Shown here: positions 1-11,200 of the stretch, in pieces | Position numbering within the stretch: the first letter of the stretch is position 1 | Layout: each line of letters opens with the position of its first letter | Source: Parelaphostrongylus tenuis | Lineage: Eukaryota; Nematoda; Chromadorea; Rhabditida; Metastrongylidae | Assembly (NCBI GenBank): GCA_019055375.1 | Contig: JAHQIW010007038.1 | Coordinates: 140,424-204,423 of the forward strand | DNA: 64,000 nucleotides | Direction of reading: 5' to 3' | The notes under the pieces: model-generated | Told to the model about the DNA's origin: nothing | The model's database searches: none | The model's input: the letters and a program-made list of their open reading frames with translations, nothing else | Position numbers and translations under genes: made by a program

Positions 1-520
1 TTGAGGCTACCTGCACGTCGCCGGTTTTCGAAAAAGACTGTTCTTTACGTTGCTACAGGAGGAGATTTCTTAGCTTCAGACACGCATAATTCTCGCAGGA
101 CAGAGCTCTTCCACTGGACTATTATAATAATTCCGATAGCATTATCAAATTAGATTTCCACGCTGTGCTTATATCTTGAAAAGACCGTTTCTTTCAAATG
201 CAGCAGATGAATTAAGCTGCAACGCTGCTTGTTACAAATCGAATTTCCCACGTGGTAGAACGGAATCGTGCGCGATTCACGTGGGCGTTTGGCTGCTCCA
301 GCGACCAGTGATCGATCCTATGTACACGTAGAGAAGTATTGCGTCAGCACTCACGTGATCGCCACACCCACGGCGACGTGCACTGGCTTTAGATCATCCA
401 TTCTCACACATCGAATCCAACTTATTTTACCTGAAACGTTGCAAAGAAAAGGTCTTTTCAGGATATAGTCACGGCATCGGCATCAAGAAGAACTACACTA
501 TCTTGTGAATGCAAGTAGTC
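1..520 (+). repeat. Dispersed repeat, about 500 bp (copy 1)
   Basis: Matches 51766-52258 in the same orientation with scattered substitutions and indels. Shared landmarks include TTGCTACAGGAGGA, CGGACAGAGCTCTT-like, AAATTAGATTTC, CACGTAGAGAAGTAT and CAACTTATTTTACCTG. The copy may begin before the window. Confidence 0.6.
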
Positions 521-562
521 AGAAGAAAGAGCTCTGCTCGGCGAGAAATATGCGTTAGTTAT

Positions 563-1228
563 GGTACTTTTCGTTATCTGACCGGCAATTTGACCCCTTT
601 TAAAAAACGTGATTTCTTGGTCTTTTTCAATGCTCAAACAGCCGTTCGATAGTACAAATCGAAAGAATTTCAATGGTTGTTTCACTTGCAAAAAGGCCTT
701 GTTACTGCGCTGAAAGAGCAAAAATAATAATTTGTTCCTCATTCGAAGATTTTTCGCTGAGCAGGTCCTCTCTCTTGTAGTTGAAGGAATCATATGACAG
801 ATCAAATTTCAAAGATTCCAATAATGTTTTTGATTTCTTGAACGGACTTCTTAGTGCTTCATAAGAACCAAAAGAAAATTGGGTTTTGCGCTCGATGCCA
901 TTTTCCAGTTTTGTGAAACCCAGTCTTCTTTTGGCTGTTACGAGCGGGATACGAGGTCCATATTCAAAACAAATAGATGATTGAAATCCTTAAAAATCGA
1001 TTGATCATCGAAACTCCAAAGGAAAAGCTTTGGTCAGCAAGGAATCTTCGAATTAGAGATAAAATATTGTTTTTGCTTTTTCAGCGCAATAACAAGGCCT
1101 TTTTAAAAATGGATTATCTTCAAATTCTTTTGATTTGAGCTATCAAATGATTACTTGATTGTCATAAACAAGCGCAAAATAAGCTTTTTCTGAATGCTCG
1201 GAGCGGCGATCAGATAGCGGGAAGTACC
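563..1228. repeat. Foldback element with long terminal inverted repeats (type 1)
   Basis: GGTACTTTTCGTTATCTG at 563 is inverted as CAGATAGCGGGAAGTACC at 1211-1228. Inner segments (CTTGGTCTTTTTCAATGCTC, AAGGCCTTGTTACTGCGCTG and others) also recur inverted. Related to 25811-26798. Confidence 0.6.
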
Positions 1229-1600
1229 TTAGTTTTGTGGGGAGATCACAGCGTTATTTTGAACAGCCGTCGACGTGAGGCTATAGACGGAAATCTCAGC
1301 TTTCGAGTTCTTCACATTTTGAATGCCCAAAACTTCCGTACATTTATCAAATACAATTAGAGTATCCTTTTCGTCAAGGAATCTAATAGATTCGGAATTT
1401 TTTTAACTGTAATTGAAATGAAAGTAATGAAAGGTAACGGCTTCTTCCGATATCAAACATTGAATACAGTGCCATGTTCGCAATCTGGCTAAAAGTACTT
1501 TTGAAGACATATTTAGGTATAAATAAATGAATAATTGGTGATTTATTCAAATATGAATTCAAAGACGCGAATATGCATAAACAACGATATATCTATGATA

Positions 1601-1805
1601 GGAACGCTGAGCGCAGTAGTCAGAGGTGCCTCGCGACACACGCGTGCTCTATGGTTCGATCTCGCGTGCAGGGCTCACCAGGCTTTCCATCCCTCTAGGC
1701 TCGGTGAATTAGTACCAGACTTCTCTACGAGAATCGCAACACTGATTTGATACGTCAATGACCTACTGTGAGCCATTATAGAGGCCAGGTACGCACTCAA
1801 TGACC
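1601..1805 (+). mobile_element. tRNA-derived SINE (family 1)
   Basis: A-box-like AGCGCAGTAGTCAGAGG and B-box-like GGTTCGATCTC, followed by the shared body GGGCTCACCAGGCTTTCCAT...GGTGAATTAGTACCAGAC and the tail GAGGCCAGGTACGCACTCAA. The same body occurs near 25.5 kb, and reversed near 21.2 and 63.1 kb. Confidence 0.65.
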
Positions 1806-2079
1806 TTAAACGACGCTGGATGAAGTCAAATGCGTGACCGGCTTCTGAGAATTGATGAACGTCGAGTGCTTTGAATTTACAATAAAATATATGTAAACTT
1901 GAATCTATTGAGCAAATTATTAAGGTTCACGTGATGGAAAATTTAACCGCTCAAACTTTGTAGGTGAATGCACATGAATAAATATTTTAGCACTTTACTT
2001 GATCCGTCAACTCAGTGTTTTTCTTGTCTTTTTTCACTGTGCAGATCACAGTACTTCTAGCATTTGAATCGTTTTTCGT

Positions 2080-2255
2080 CTTCTTCTTGAACGTCTTGGA
2101 ATACTGATTGAGCGAGTCTCCATGCAATCTCGAGGATAACCTTGTACTGACGTTCCATAGGACGTTGATGTTGACTGCCTGAGAGAACTAGGGGTAAAGC
2201 TCGGCTCCACGCGCGTCGTGACCAACATGACAAGCATTAGGCCATGGCGCGTCGG
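2080..2255 (-). mobile_element. SINE-like repeat (family 2)
   Basis: Minus strand shares GCTTGTC, CGCGTGGAGC(C/T)GAGC, the CAGTCAACA segment and TATGGAACG with 10975-11120. The order and spacing are the same in both copies. Confidence 0.5.
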
Positions 2256-2399
2256 AAAAACTCTCCAGCAAAGATAAAAGTTTCTCAATAATGAAAAGTT
2301 ACATGCATCAGTACATCTCTCATAAATTGGATTTCCTTCTGCTATCACGCAGATGATGTGTCCCAGTAGAGAAAGTGATGTCCTGTAATTTGTCACTCA

Positions 2400-5300
2400 G
2401 AAAAATCTGCAGTTCTTAATAAATGAAATGTGATCTTGGTGCTCCAATAAGAGATTCTTTTAATTGTGTTTTTTAGTAGAAACTTTCGCCAACTACATGA
2501 ACTACGCAGTGTCTTTCAAATTTTCATCATTCTCGTTTAGGCGGGAAAACAATAGCAAAGCAGTTAATTCTCTTTGCAAGCGACATAAAGCAGGCGTTCT
2601 AAATTCCTTTTTATACACATTAAAGCCAATAGTCCTGTTGGTACTCGTTCCCTTGTTCATACAACTAGAAAAAACCTACGCTTTCGTGCGAAGTGGCCAG
2701 ATCTTATACTGAATCGGTCACTGATGTTTGGATAAATTCACTTTTTCAGAGATGTGTTGTCAGGTGCAAGATTAAGATTATCTCTTTCGTGGACCCACCA
2801 GCTTCTCCACTACGCCATCGAGACCCTCTCTCTGCCCTTCCCTCGGCCATGTTATAATCTAATCGTTGGCTGTCATTAACTATCTGTTAATGGGATTGTA
2901 AGAAGATAAGGATTGTCACGAATAGAGTAGAAGTTTGAGTAGGTTGGGATCCGTTTTCAAATATTATGTTAGCTCAAGGTAGTTACAAAACTTTTATTCG
3001 GCTTTTAGGCTGGCATTCTCATCAAAAGAATAGCAATTCATTGAGTAAGGTTTAAGTCAACTTAACTGCCTTAGTCTTTGAAGGAGAAGAAACCTCCAAA
3101 GCCTTTTACGCATCGTTCAATTGCCATTCATTTAAGAGTACAGAACTGATTATTAAATAATTCAGAGCATTTGATGTTGAAAAATTCTCTCGCACATTGG
3201 TAACGAGTGGCCTTCGTACAAAACGTACATTTTGTACATTTTTCCTTGTATTAGATTTAGCCCCTCGATGCATAAGCCAATTAATTGCCCTAAATGTCTC
3301 CTACAGTATTTTACCTCGTACAAAACCAGAAAACCGTACCGAAAAGCAGAGAGATCATCTTAAAGAACCAGTCTTTGGCTCTGAAATTGACTACTGATCA
3401 CTTAATCCACATTGATTTCAATGCGCTGCTGTGACTAGACCGAGCGTCGCGGGTTAGAAATGCATTGTTTGACTCCGTTCGTTATATCATAGCGTTAGTA
3501 TGTATTTTATGCATATAATGTTATCCAAAAGATTACCGATGTACTTGATCAGCGCTCTTAGTTTTCCCACATAAGTCTCAGGCATTAATTTGGCGACACC
3601 GGAGATTTGGAGAACTTGGCTATTCAGGATGATGGATCTGACCAAAAACCATCACTATATGCGAGGATCATCTCATCACTGCATTACACACCTCTCTTTA
3701 TGATTAATGTGTAAATTGACCTCGAAAACTCTATAAATATTTTATGATGTGTACGATAATGAACGTTCGATATGATGAAACGATAATTTTTTCACTGAGA
3801 GAGTTACTCTCCGCATTATCGCCGAACTTTGTGTTTTATCATGATGTCATGAGCGTCGTGAACTAGTTCGACGTCAACCGACTTGTTTTCTCCTCGCGAC
3901 CGCTCTCACTCAACACCAACGCCATTCGACGCAATAAAAAACCGTTTGTTATTGGTGATGAGAGGACAAAGCCCAATGGTTGATTGCTGTCGGTGTAGTT
4001 GTTGGTGCACGAAAAACGTCGTCGACGTTGTTATCACATCACCTTGTCGATACTGGTACAATAAACTGATCACCAACAACCATCGCATGAGCATGTAGTC
4101 CTTCATCCTGTACAACGACTGTGTCATAACTTAATACCTTTAAAGACGTGCTCCATTAGTGGTACAGTTTCAAATCACTCGTTATATACTTATATTAATA
4201 TGCCGCGTTTGCGCATGCTGAGCGGATTATTAAACTTGCTGTTTGCATACTTTTATCCATGAATCTCTTCGGATTTTTGCGCTACTTCGGTGAAACATGA
4301 TTGGAGAAAGTATGACAGGAACATTTGATTGAAGGGAAAAACTGGTTCCTCGCAAACATAAATTACTATGACTTTTTTCTCATATTCTATAAATAGCGTA
4401 GTTCTCAGAACAGCTGAGCAAAAAATGCTTTGCCGTTGGTCAAGTTTCGTTACTAGGGCATAAAGTCATAACTAGGTACTAGGTCATCAAATGGATACCG
4501 CAAGCAATCATAGTTCCATGTTGGTCGTGCGATTATTCCTCCTCTTATGATTGAGTTTCCTCTTAATAAATGCTGATGGCTTAGGTCTCCTAAACCTCGG
4601 TGGTAGATCCTAAACCATTTCGACTAGATTCGACCGCTCGAGTACTAGAGTAGTGATTGTGGTAAAACTTATTTGAATGATCCATCATCAGCAATCTTGT
4701 GTCCTTCCATGTGAAAAAAACCAACCAATTATGTGGTATTCTGTTCGGACGTGAGAACACATTATTCTCTTCGTTAGAGTCTTAGATAAAGCCTTTCCAG
4801 GCGACGTAGTGAGGTCATCACCATAAGTACGCGGCCTTATAAGGATCGGAGGCGTGCCTCCGTAAGGACCTATTTGAAGAAGCGGTGGTTTCTCCTAATT
4901 TATCCTTGGCTAATACTGAAAATAAAAACGATTTTTCCGGTTTGCATAATCTTAGTAAGGTAATTAACCACATGTTGTGCCGCAGTCAATGAAAAAGATT
5001 TTTTTTGCTTACATAATCTTTGTAAGGTAATGGACCATCGCATTTTGTACCGCATTTCGGCATACAAGAGCACTCTATCTCCATATCGATGGAATTGCTG
5101 ATTGAGGAAGACTACAATAACACCAATAGTGAATTTAATTTCCTCATCATGAGTTTGACTCCCTGGAATATCAAAATCTGTAGTTCATATATCAATTTTC
5201 AATCTGCGCTCCATGTTGCGATGATATCTATCTATCTGTCTGTATGTTTTCATTTTACATCAATCGTCTTGTGTGTTTATACTGAAAGTCTGCCGTGAAC

Positions 5301-6240
5301 TTGTACTCAACTGTACTATGAACTGATTTGTGGACTTTGTTGAGTTCGTTCTATAGGATGAAAAAGAATCTGTAAAACTTGATAGGCGGTTTGACTGCAG
5401 TGGCGACGAAGTTGGCGACAGAGAGATGGGGTATTGATGATGACTGTGATGATTACAACGGTGCGAATCGTCTCGTTATTTGGCACTGATTCATACACTG
5501 ATTTTCGTGTTTTATGAACCTATGTCTGTTCATTCAATCAATTCGCTTATTCAAGTGATTCGAACGAATCGACTGCCGTCTTGGCCACTTTCTCAGTTGA
5601 TAAGAACAAGAGTAAATCTCATTTTTTAAATGGTATTAGACGGCAAACCCTACCAAACACTCATTCAGTGTAGAGTTTTTCTACTCAAATCTTGATAACT
5701 TTTGGAAAAGCCGAATTTTTTCTTGACAAAGGTAATCTATATTTTAGTTAGACCATATTACCAAACAATACACTTGTTCCCGAATGATGTATTGTCCTTT
5801 AATCTAATAAGCACTCTCGTTCTAGTGAAATTTTCATGAAGGATAAAATAGCATCTAGCGAACTGGATTTTTCTTAGCCTAGATAACGCTCTGCTCAAAT
5901 GCTCTACTGAACGATTTTCGCTTGAAAACACTTAACTTATTGTGTTCAGAAGTGCCTTAGAAGTTGCCCGTAGAAGCAATGCGCTAACCAGAAAAGGTAG
6001 TGAGTGATTTAGATTTTGGAATGTTATTTATCTCAGTTCTCATGACTCGCCAGCACATTTTACTTAAAAATCGTAGCACTTCCTGTATTCAATTCGTTTC
6101 TTCAAATTCATCTTCCACGAAAGTCTTTGAACATTCACGTGTCGCTGCTTGAGGACTTCGCCATTTTATGAAAGTCAAGGGCAATTCTTCTTGCACTCTT
6201 TAAGGTAACCGAGCGAAGACGGTCCTGAACGTTGAGTTGA
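2400..6240. other. Intergenic, nothing recognised
   Basis: AT-rich sequence with only short open frames on both strands. I see no splice-consistent conserved protein and no named repeat, apart from a short part of the dispersed repeat at 6100-6190. Confidence 0.5.
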
Positions 6241-6249
6241 TTGATTTTA

Positions 6250-6335
6250 AAGGAGTGATGATGTAGCGAGTCGAACCAGTATCTTGCTTCCCCGATAGCC
6301 TACGTCACTAAGCACTCGATCACCCCTTTCCCCCT
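6250..6335 (-). mobile_element. tRNA-like SINE head (family 3)
   Basis: On the minus strand: TCGAGTGCTTAGTGACGTAG (A box) and ACTGGTTCGACTCGC (B box) with about tRNA spacing. Similar heads occur at 6.8 and 7.2 kb. Confidence 0.45.
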
Positions 6336-6794
6336 CAAATGTCGAGTTACAAATATTCATTTCGTTACTAATTTTATGAATATAAATTGAAAACATCGTG
6401 GAGTACCTTGTGCTAAACTTGGAGGCTTCTATGTGATCAATTTCTGATTTTTATGAAGCCGCAACCAGTTCGTTAGTGTTGAAGCGGCGAGCGACATAAT
6501 CTCCGAGATTATCTGTTATCTCCTTCTCTCTTCTCCTTTTCCACGGTCTCATTCTTATCGCTTCCATTTTCCTCTATTTTCTTTCAAAATTGAGTTTAAT
6601 TTTCTCATTTCTTCTAGAATCTCAGTCGTTGATCTGTGTAAATCGTCAACTTCCATGCTTCCGTTCTTTCAATGAAATCGATTAAACTTTTGGGATATGT
6701 AAACTGATGCAGATTCTTTCAATCCCGTACGATAATATCACGATATTAAAGTGGCTCAATTTAATCCTCTGATTGCTATATGGTCACGGCGGTA

Positions 6795-6905
6795 GCCCAC
6801 CTCGCCACGGGCGGGGCGAGGAGCCTGTTGTGCCGAGTGTTTAGTGATGTTGACCATCGAGAAGAAGTTTACTAGTTCAATCCCCTCCCGTGATGCTTTA
6901 CAGCA
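6795..6905 (+). mobile_element. tRNA-like SINE head (family 3)
   Basis: TGTGCCGAGTGTTTAGTGAT (A box) and CTAGTTCAATCCC (B box). Preceded by a GC-rich CCACGGGCGGGGCGAGG stretch. Confidence 0.45.
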
Positions 6906-7144
6906 GTTTTTTTTTTGCATAACAATACATTTCACATAACATATCTGCATATAACTTATTTAAATTCAAAGTTACAACAATAGTACAATTCAAATAATGC
7001 ACTACTACAAAAGTACACAGTAATTAGAATAAACACTTCTCACTTGATACCCCATGCTCTACAATTCGCATAAAAAGTAGAATTTTTCGCCATGGTAATT
7101 ACGTATATAAAAGAGCCTTCAGGTCTAATCGACACCAAAGAAAT

Positions 7145-7260
7145 CTGCTGTGAAGCGGCGTGATAAGGGATCGAACCAACAACTTTTTTTCCTGACGGCC
7201 GACATCACTAACCACTCAGCACAATAGACTGCTAGCCGCCACGCACGGCGGTGGGGTGGG
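7145..7260 (-). mobile_element. tRNA-like SINE head (family 3)
   Basis: On the minus strand: TGCTGAGTGGTTAGTGATGT (A box) and TTGGTTCGATCCC (B box). Same head type as the neighbours at 6.3 and 6.8 kb. Confidence 0.5.
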
Positions 7261-7447
7261 ATAGTGCCATGACCTTGTCGTGCCCACAGGGTTATTTATG
7301 CACAAGCAAGCGTCTACCTTGGACCAATCACTAATGGATAATCCGTGCATTAGATTCCATCCATAGCATTTTACAGGTGACTCAATACATAGTAAACCCA
7401 TACATTGGCTTAAGGGGACCGACCAACATGAAACAATAATTGATCCA

Positions 7448-7635
7448 TGGTCCATGATTGTTCTACCAGCCGAGATCCATTGTACACTTTGCTGTCACCA
7501 CATACACCTCCCTCCTTGCTACAATTCAGGGCATGTGGGACGTGGTTCACTGACGAGGAGAGCGAGACCTCCGAAACACCAGTGTATGGCCCTGCCGTAC
7601 CAACCTGGCTTAGGCTTTAAACATTCTTACAATGT
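7448..7635 (+). mobile_element. Single hammerhead repeat unit (inverted relative to 39.3 kb)
   Basis: Reverse complement of the 39.3 kb unit: the same TTGATCCATGG border region, a GTACACTTTGCTGTCACCAC segment, the CTCCCTCCTTGCTAC segment, the hammerhead, and the GTACCAACCT...TTAAACATTCT end. Only one unit is present. Confidence 0.6.
7542..7593 (+). ncRNA. Hammerhead ribozyme, type I, short stem III (copy A)
   Basis: Reads CTGACGA, then GGAG/CTCC closing an 8-nt loop (stem II), then GAAAC, then ACA-CCAG-TGT (stem III, 3 bp), then the GTA cleavage site, then TGGCCC, which pairs imperfectly with the upstream GGTTCA (stem I). All conserved core positions of the hammerhead fold are present. Predicted cleavage is after position 7586. 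It sits in a single repeat unit in the intergenic region. Confidence 0.65.
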
Positions 7636-7682
7636 TTTCATCTTTTGAAACAATTCCAAGGAATTAAATTTGCTGACTCTTT

Positions 7683-7780
7683 GGAGGTGGAATGCTTAAC
7701 CAGGCCGGGTGCGGAGGCATACCAACAACCATGTGCGCATTGTAAAGCGACGCTAACTACTGCGCTACATGCGCTCTCAT
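7683..7780 (-). mobile_element. tRNA-derived SINE head (family 1)
   Basis: On the minus strand: GAGAGCGCATGTAGCGCAGTAG with GTTAGCGTCGC (A box) and TTGTTGGTATGCC near the B-box position. The head is nearly the same as that of the 63 kb SINE. Confidence 0.5.
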
Positions 7781-8140
7781 GAGGCTTTATTTTCAAGCTA
7801 TCAACCTAATTAAGTTGTAATTGATTTGAAGTGATTGCTTATTACTATGTGTAGAACCCTTCAAGCCACTTAAACCTAACTCTGTAATTTCTCTATCAGG
7901 ACGACCATCACCACTGTCAATAACGCACAACTGTCCTAATTTGTGTTCATAGAATCTTCATTGTTATGGCAATTCTGATGTAATGTTTTTATCATAAAAA
8001 TGACAATTATCGATCATGTCGGCGATTATTGATCGCTCTTCCTTTTCACTGTAGTATCGTTCACATCAGCAAATTATTACAGTTTTCGACGTACTTTTCG
8101 TCCGATTACCGTCATTGGGACTAACTTTTACTCTTGTCTT

Positions 8141-8242
8141 TTTTTTCTAGCATCGATTCACGTTAACGAATTTCTAACGATCGACGAAGCTAGCAACCGT
8201 CGTTGGTCGTAACGGCGTGTCCTTCCGTCGTCTTCATTCAGA
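8141..8242 (+). promoter_or_regulatory. Putative trans-splice acceptor and 5' UTR of the ATPase gene
   Basis: A strong polypyrimidine-AG (TTTTTTCTAG) ends at 8150, and a second acceptor-like TTCATTCAG ends at 8241, one base before the proposed ATG. Nematode mRNAs are often trans-spliced to a spliced leader at such sites. No TATA box or clear core promoter is seen. This is inference from position. Confidence 0.35.
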
Positions 8243-8252
8243 ATGACTCTGA
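8243..8252 (+). CDS. Putative first coding exon of the ATPase gene
   Basis: ATG ACT CTG A followed by a perfect donor GTAAGT. Only three codons plus one base (phase 1). It is chosen because the next exon needs exactly one leading base, and because an acceptor-like TTCATTCAG lies directly before the ATG. A tiny start exon is hard to prove from sequence; another upstream start remains possible. Confidence 0.45.
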
Positions 8253-11200
8253 GTAAGTGTCATTCTACTTTTCCAAGAAAAACTTCTATCTTTCCCTGAT
8301 CTTTCTAAAGACTTTTTTCAACCAAGAATGATATTTTGTGTGAAAAAGCGCGCGCTTTGACTAGCTGCTTTATCTAGAGTGTTGCAATTATTTTGCACGC
8401 TGTGCACTGTACTCAATGCATATTCAATGTCGTCTATTGATTATGCTCCTTGTAAGAAAACATGAAAGACAAGCTTCAGAAAGTTGGAATTCATCATTGT
8501 AGAACAAAGAAACCTACATCTTGGTGGCAAAGATCTGCATATTTTAACGCATAATATTTCATCTAGTACTAGCGTCGTCTGCACTGGCGCACCTCAATTT
8601 TTGCTGTGTTCAGTGTGACAGCTGCAGTTGTCACACCGTCCACTCCGGCAGTTTTTACGCAGTCCGCCCCCTTCTATCGTGGTAACAATCTACGAACGGG
8701 TTTTTCTCTAAGTTTTAGAGAAAAAAATCTCTGCGCTTCTCTTATCCTATGTATTCTCCATTTTCTTCTCTATGCCACCTCGTATGGTGCATACACAACT
8801 TTAGTGTATGGAGGAAAAGACATTCGTCCACTTTCCAATCATACCATTGCCAGCTTTTATTGAAGCTAAGTTATGCAAAGTATATTATGATGTTTATCTT
8901 GCGGTCTGAATATCCACTCATTCAAAATATCGAAAAGTCATCGTAGCGAGTGAGAATCGAAAAAAAACTTCGAAACGCTGTGAAAAATGATGTTGCACAT
9001 TATATGGGATGACACAACATAGAAGCACAAACATTTATGTGCTTCACCACTTGCCACATTTTCTATGGCGCACACTTTTTTTCAGCAGCGATTAGCTTTC
9101 GCCGAAAATTAGAAATCAAGCGATAATTTACTATTGGGATATTCCTCTCTTGTGGACGGCGCCTATCCCAGCATTTGTGTTGGATAAGCTATCGATTAAT
9201 TACAAGAAGCTTAGGGAAAAGCATCTTTCTATCAGAATAAACCACCAGAATGCATTTAGAATTTGCAGGAGCCATACTAACCACGCTTGCAACACCACAG
9301 AAGAGTCATAGGTCAATAAATCGGCGTTTATAACCATGGCTGAACTCATGTGCTGCTAATTTTATTACGTTTGTAACCTACGGGTTGTTGTAAATACATG
9401 TGCTCTCTATATTAATCGCACCTTTTTCGTCAAACAAGAACATCATGGTTCATGGTGAACTTTTTCGAGACTGGCCTCAGTATAAGTCCTTTCAAATTAT
9501 AACGATGAAAATTGCGAAATAGAAAGATGATTGAGAAAATGAGATTTCATCCAGCTGAACACAAGTGATATTCTCCCATATTATCGTTGATATTAGCAAA
9601 AACTGCTGTTTCGATGAAGAATTAGATCTGTTTGGATTATGAAGGTACTAAGCCGACAAGATTGCATCCAACTTGGTCCTTCAATAATCTGTCAGAGGTT
9701 AAAATTTTTCCTGAAACGTCAGCCGTGGTGAATAAAGGGTATAATAACAACTTCGTGAGCGTTTGATAGGAACGGTTAGTTACTGACCAGAGCTGAAAAT
9801 AGTGTTAGAAGTTACTAAAATCTTGCTCTCATTATTTTTATGACTGGGTAAATTTTCAATTTCAATGGCACTTTCTTAAAAAATACTTATACCTCGTAAA
9901 GTGGGAGATCAAAGCCTCTACTGCACGTCTTCTAAGTCTTCAATTTCTTATTCACCCTAATAATTTAGAAGAATTCTTGCCATACATAGAAAAACCAGTT
10001 CGTATTGAATTTCTTAGATGAGAGCTGTGAATCATGGAAGACTATGAAGCGAAAAAAAAAAGATTATTTAGAATCGCATGACTTGAATATTCAAGTTATT
10101 TGATTTATTTTCAGGTAAATTACACCTTAAAGATGATAGAAAAGAGAGATTATGGAAAATTTTGTTAATTCCTCAAATTCTTAGAATAGTGAGATTGATT
10201 ATTTCAGAAAAAGTATGTCAAGATGAATCTCAACTGAAGCACAACAAAGGTACGAATTTCGTCAGATATATACTGAGGATTAGCGACCGATTTATGGGAC
10301 TTCTTTTATAGGTCTACCATTCGACCTGGAACTCGGTTTTTTGAGTCGATGGCGACGTAAAGACAAAGTTCGACCTAGCAGAACGGACATCACCGAGGCC
10401 AGAAACGTGCTTTGTTTTAGAATACAATGATATAGAGAAGTTCAACCCGATGATGATCAAAGTCACAAATCGAAGACATCAAATACTGCTTCCGTTCATT
10501 TATTGAAAACTAGGTTTTCAATGAATAAACAAGCAAAAATACGGGAAAAATACGGAAAATGTGCTCAGTACGTTTGTGAAGTCATCACCCAAGCCGAATT
10601 TATCCTTGAACAGTGTCCTTCAATGTGCATCGAGGTCTTTCTTTCTCAAATGCTATCTTCATGTGACTACAGTATCTGTTTGGTAACCAGTAATTAATAA
10701 AGGTGCGGAAAACTAGTTTCTTGACATCGTCGTTCAATTATTGGGTCGACTTTTTTGCTTTGTTCAGGATACGATAATTTTAGATCAATGAAGCCTACCT
10801 CAACAGATGAAGTTCTATATGAATAAATTGGCTCGTGTATCAAAATCTGTACATGCAGTTCGGAACGTCCAAAATACGCTTGATCTCTGTACAGCTCACT
10901 TGTCTTGAATATGTTCAGCCCATGAAATAGTGTACCAATTAGAAAATAGATTCATGTCTTATTAAGAGGAAAACGGGGCGCCGTGGCCGATTAGTTATGA
11001 TGCTTGTCTTGACTCGCGTGGGAGCTGAGCTCCACCAACACTCTTCGGCAGTCAACAAGGAGACCTTATGGAACGCCACAACTAGGCATCCTCAAGATTG
11101 CAAGGCGACATGCTCAATTAGTTTTTTAAGTCACTCAAGAAGAACGTGAAAAACGAATCGAATACTAGAAGTACTGGGATTCGCACAATAAAAATTGCAA

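Noticed and set aside
2046..2396. 116-codon minus-strand open frame
   Set aside because: Much of it is explained by the family 2 SINE-like repeat shared with 10975-11120.
3883..4127. Overlapping open frames on both strands near 3.9-4.1 kb
   Set aside because: No recognisable motif, no splice-consistent extension and no repeat partner in the window.
7145..7260. A and B boxes suggesting a tRNA gene
   Set aside because: No acceptor stem or anticodon arm of the right form, and similar heads recur at 6.3 and 6.8 kb, so it is a SINE head and not a tRNA.
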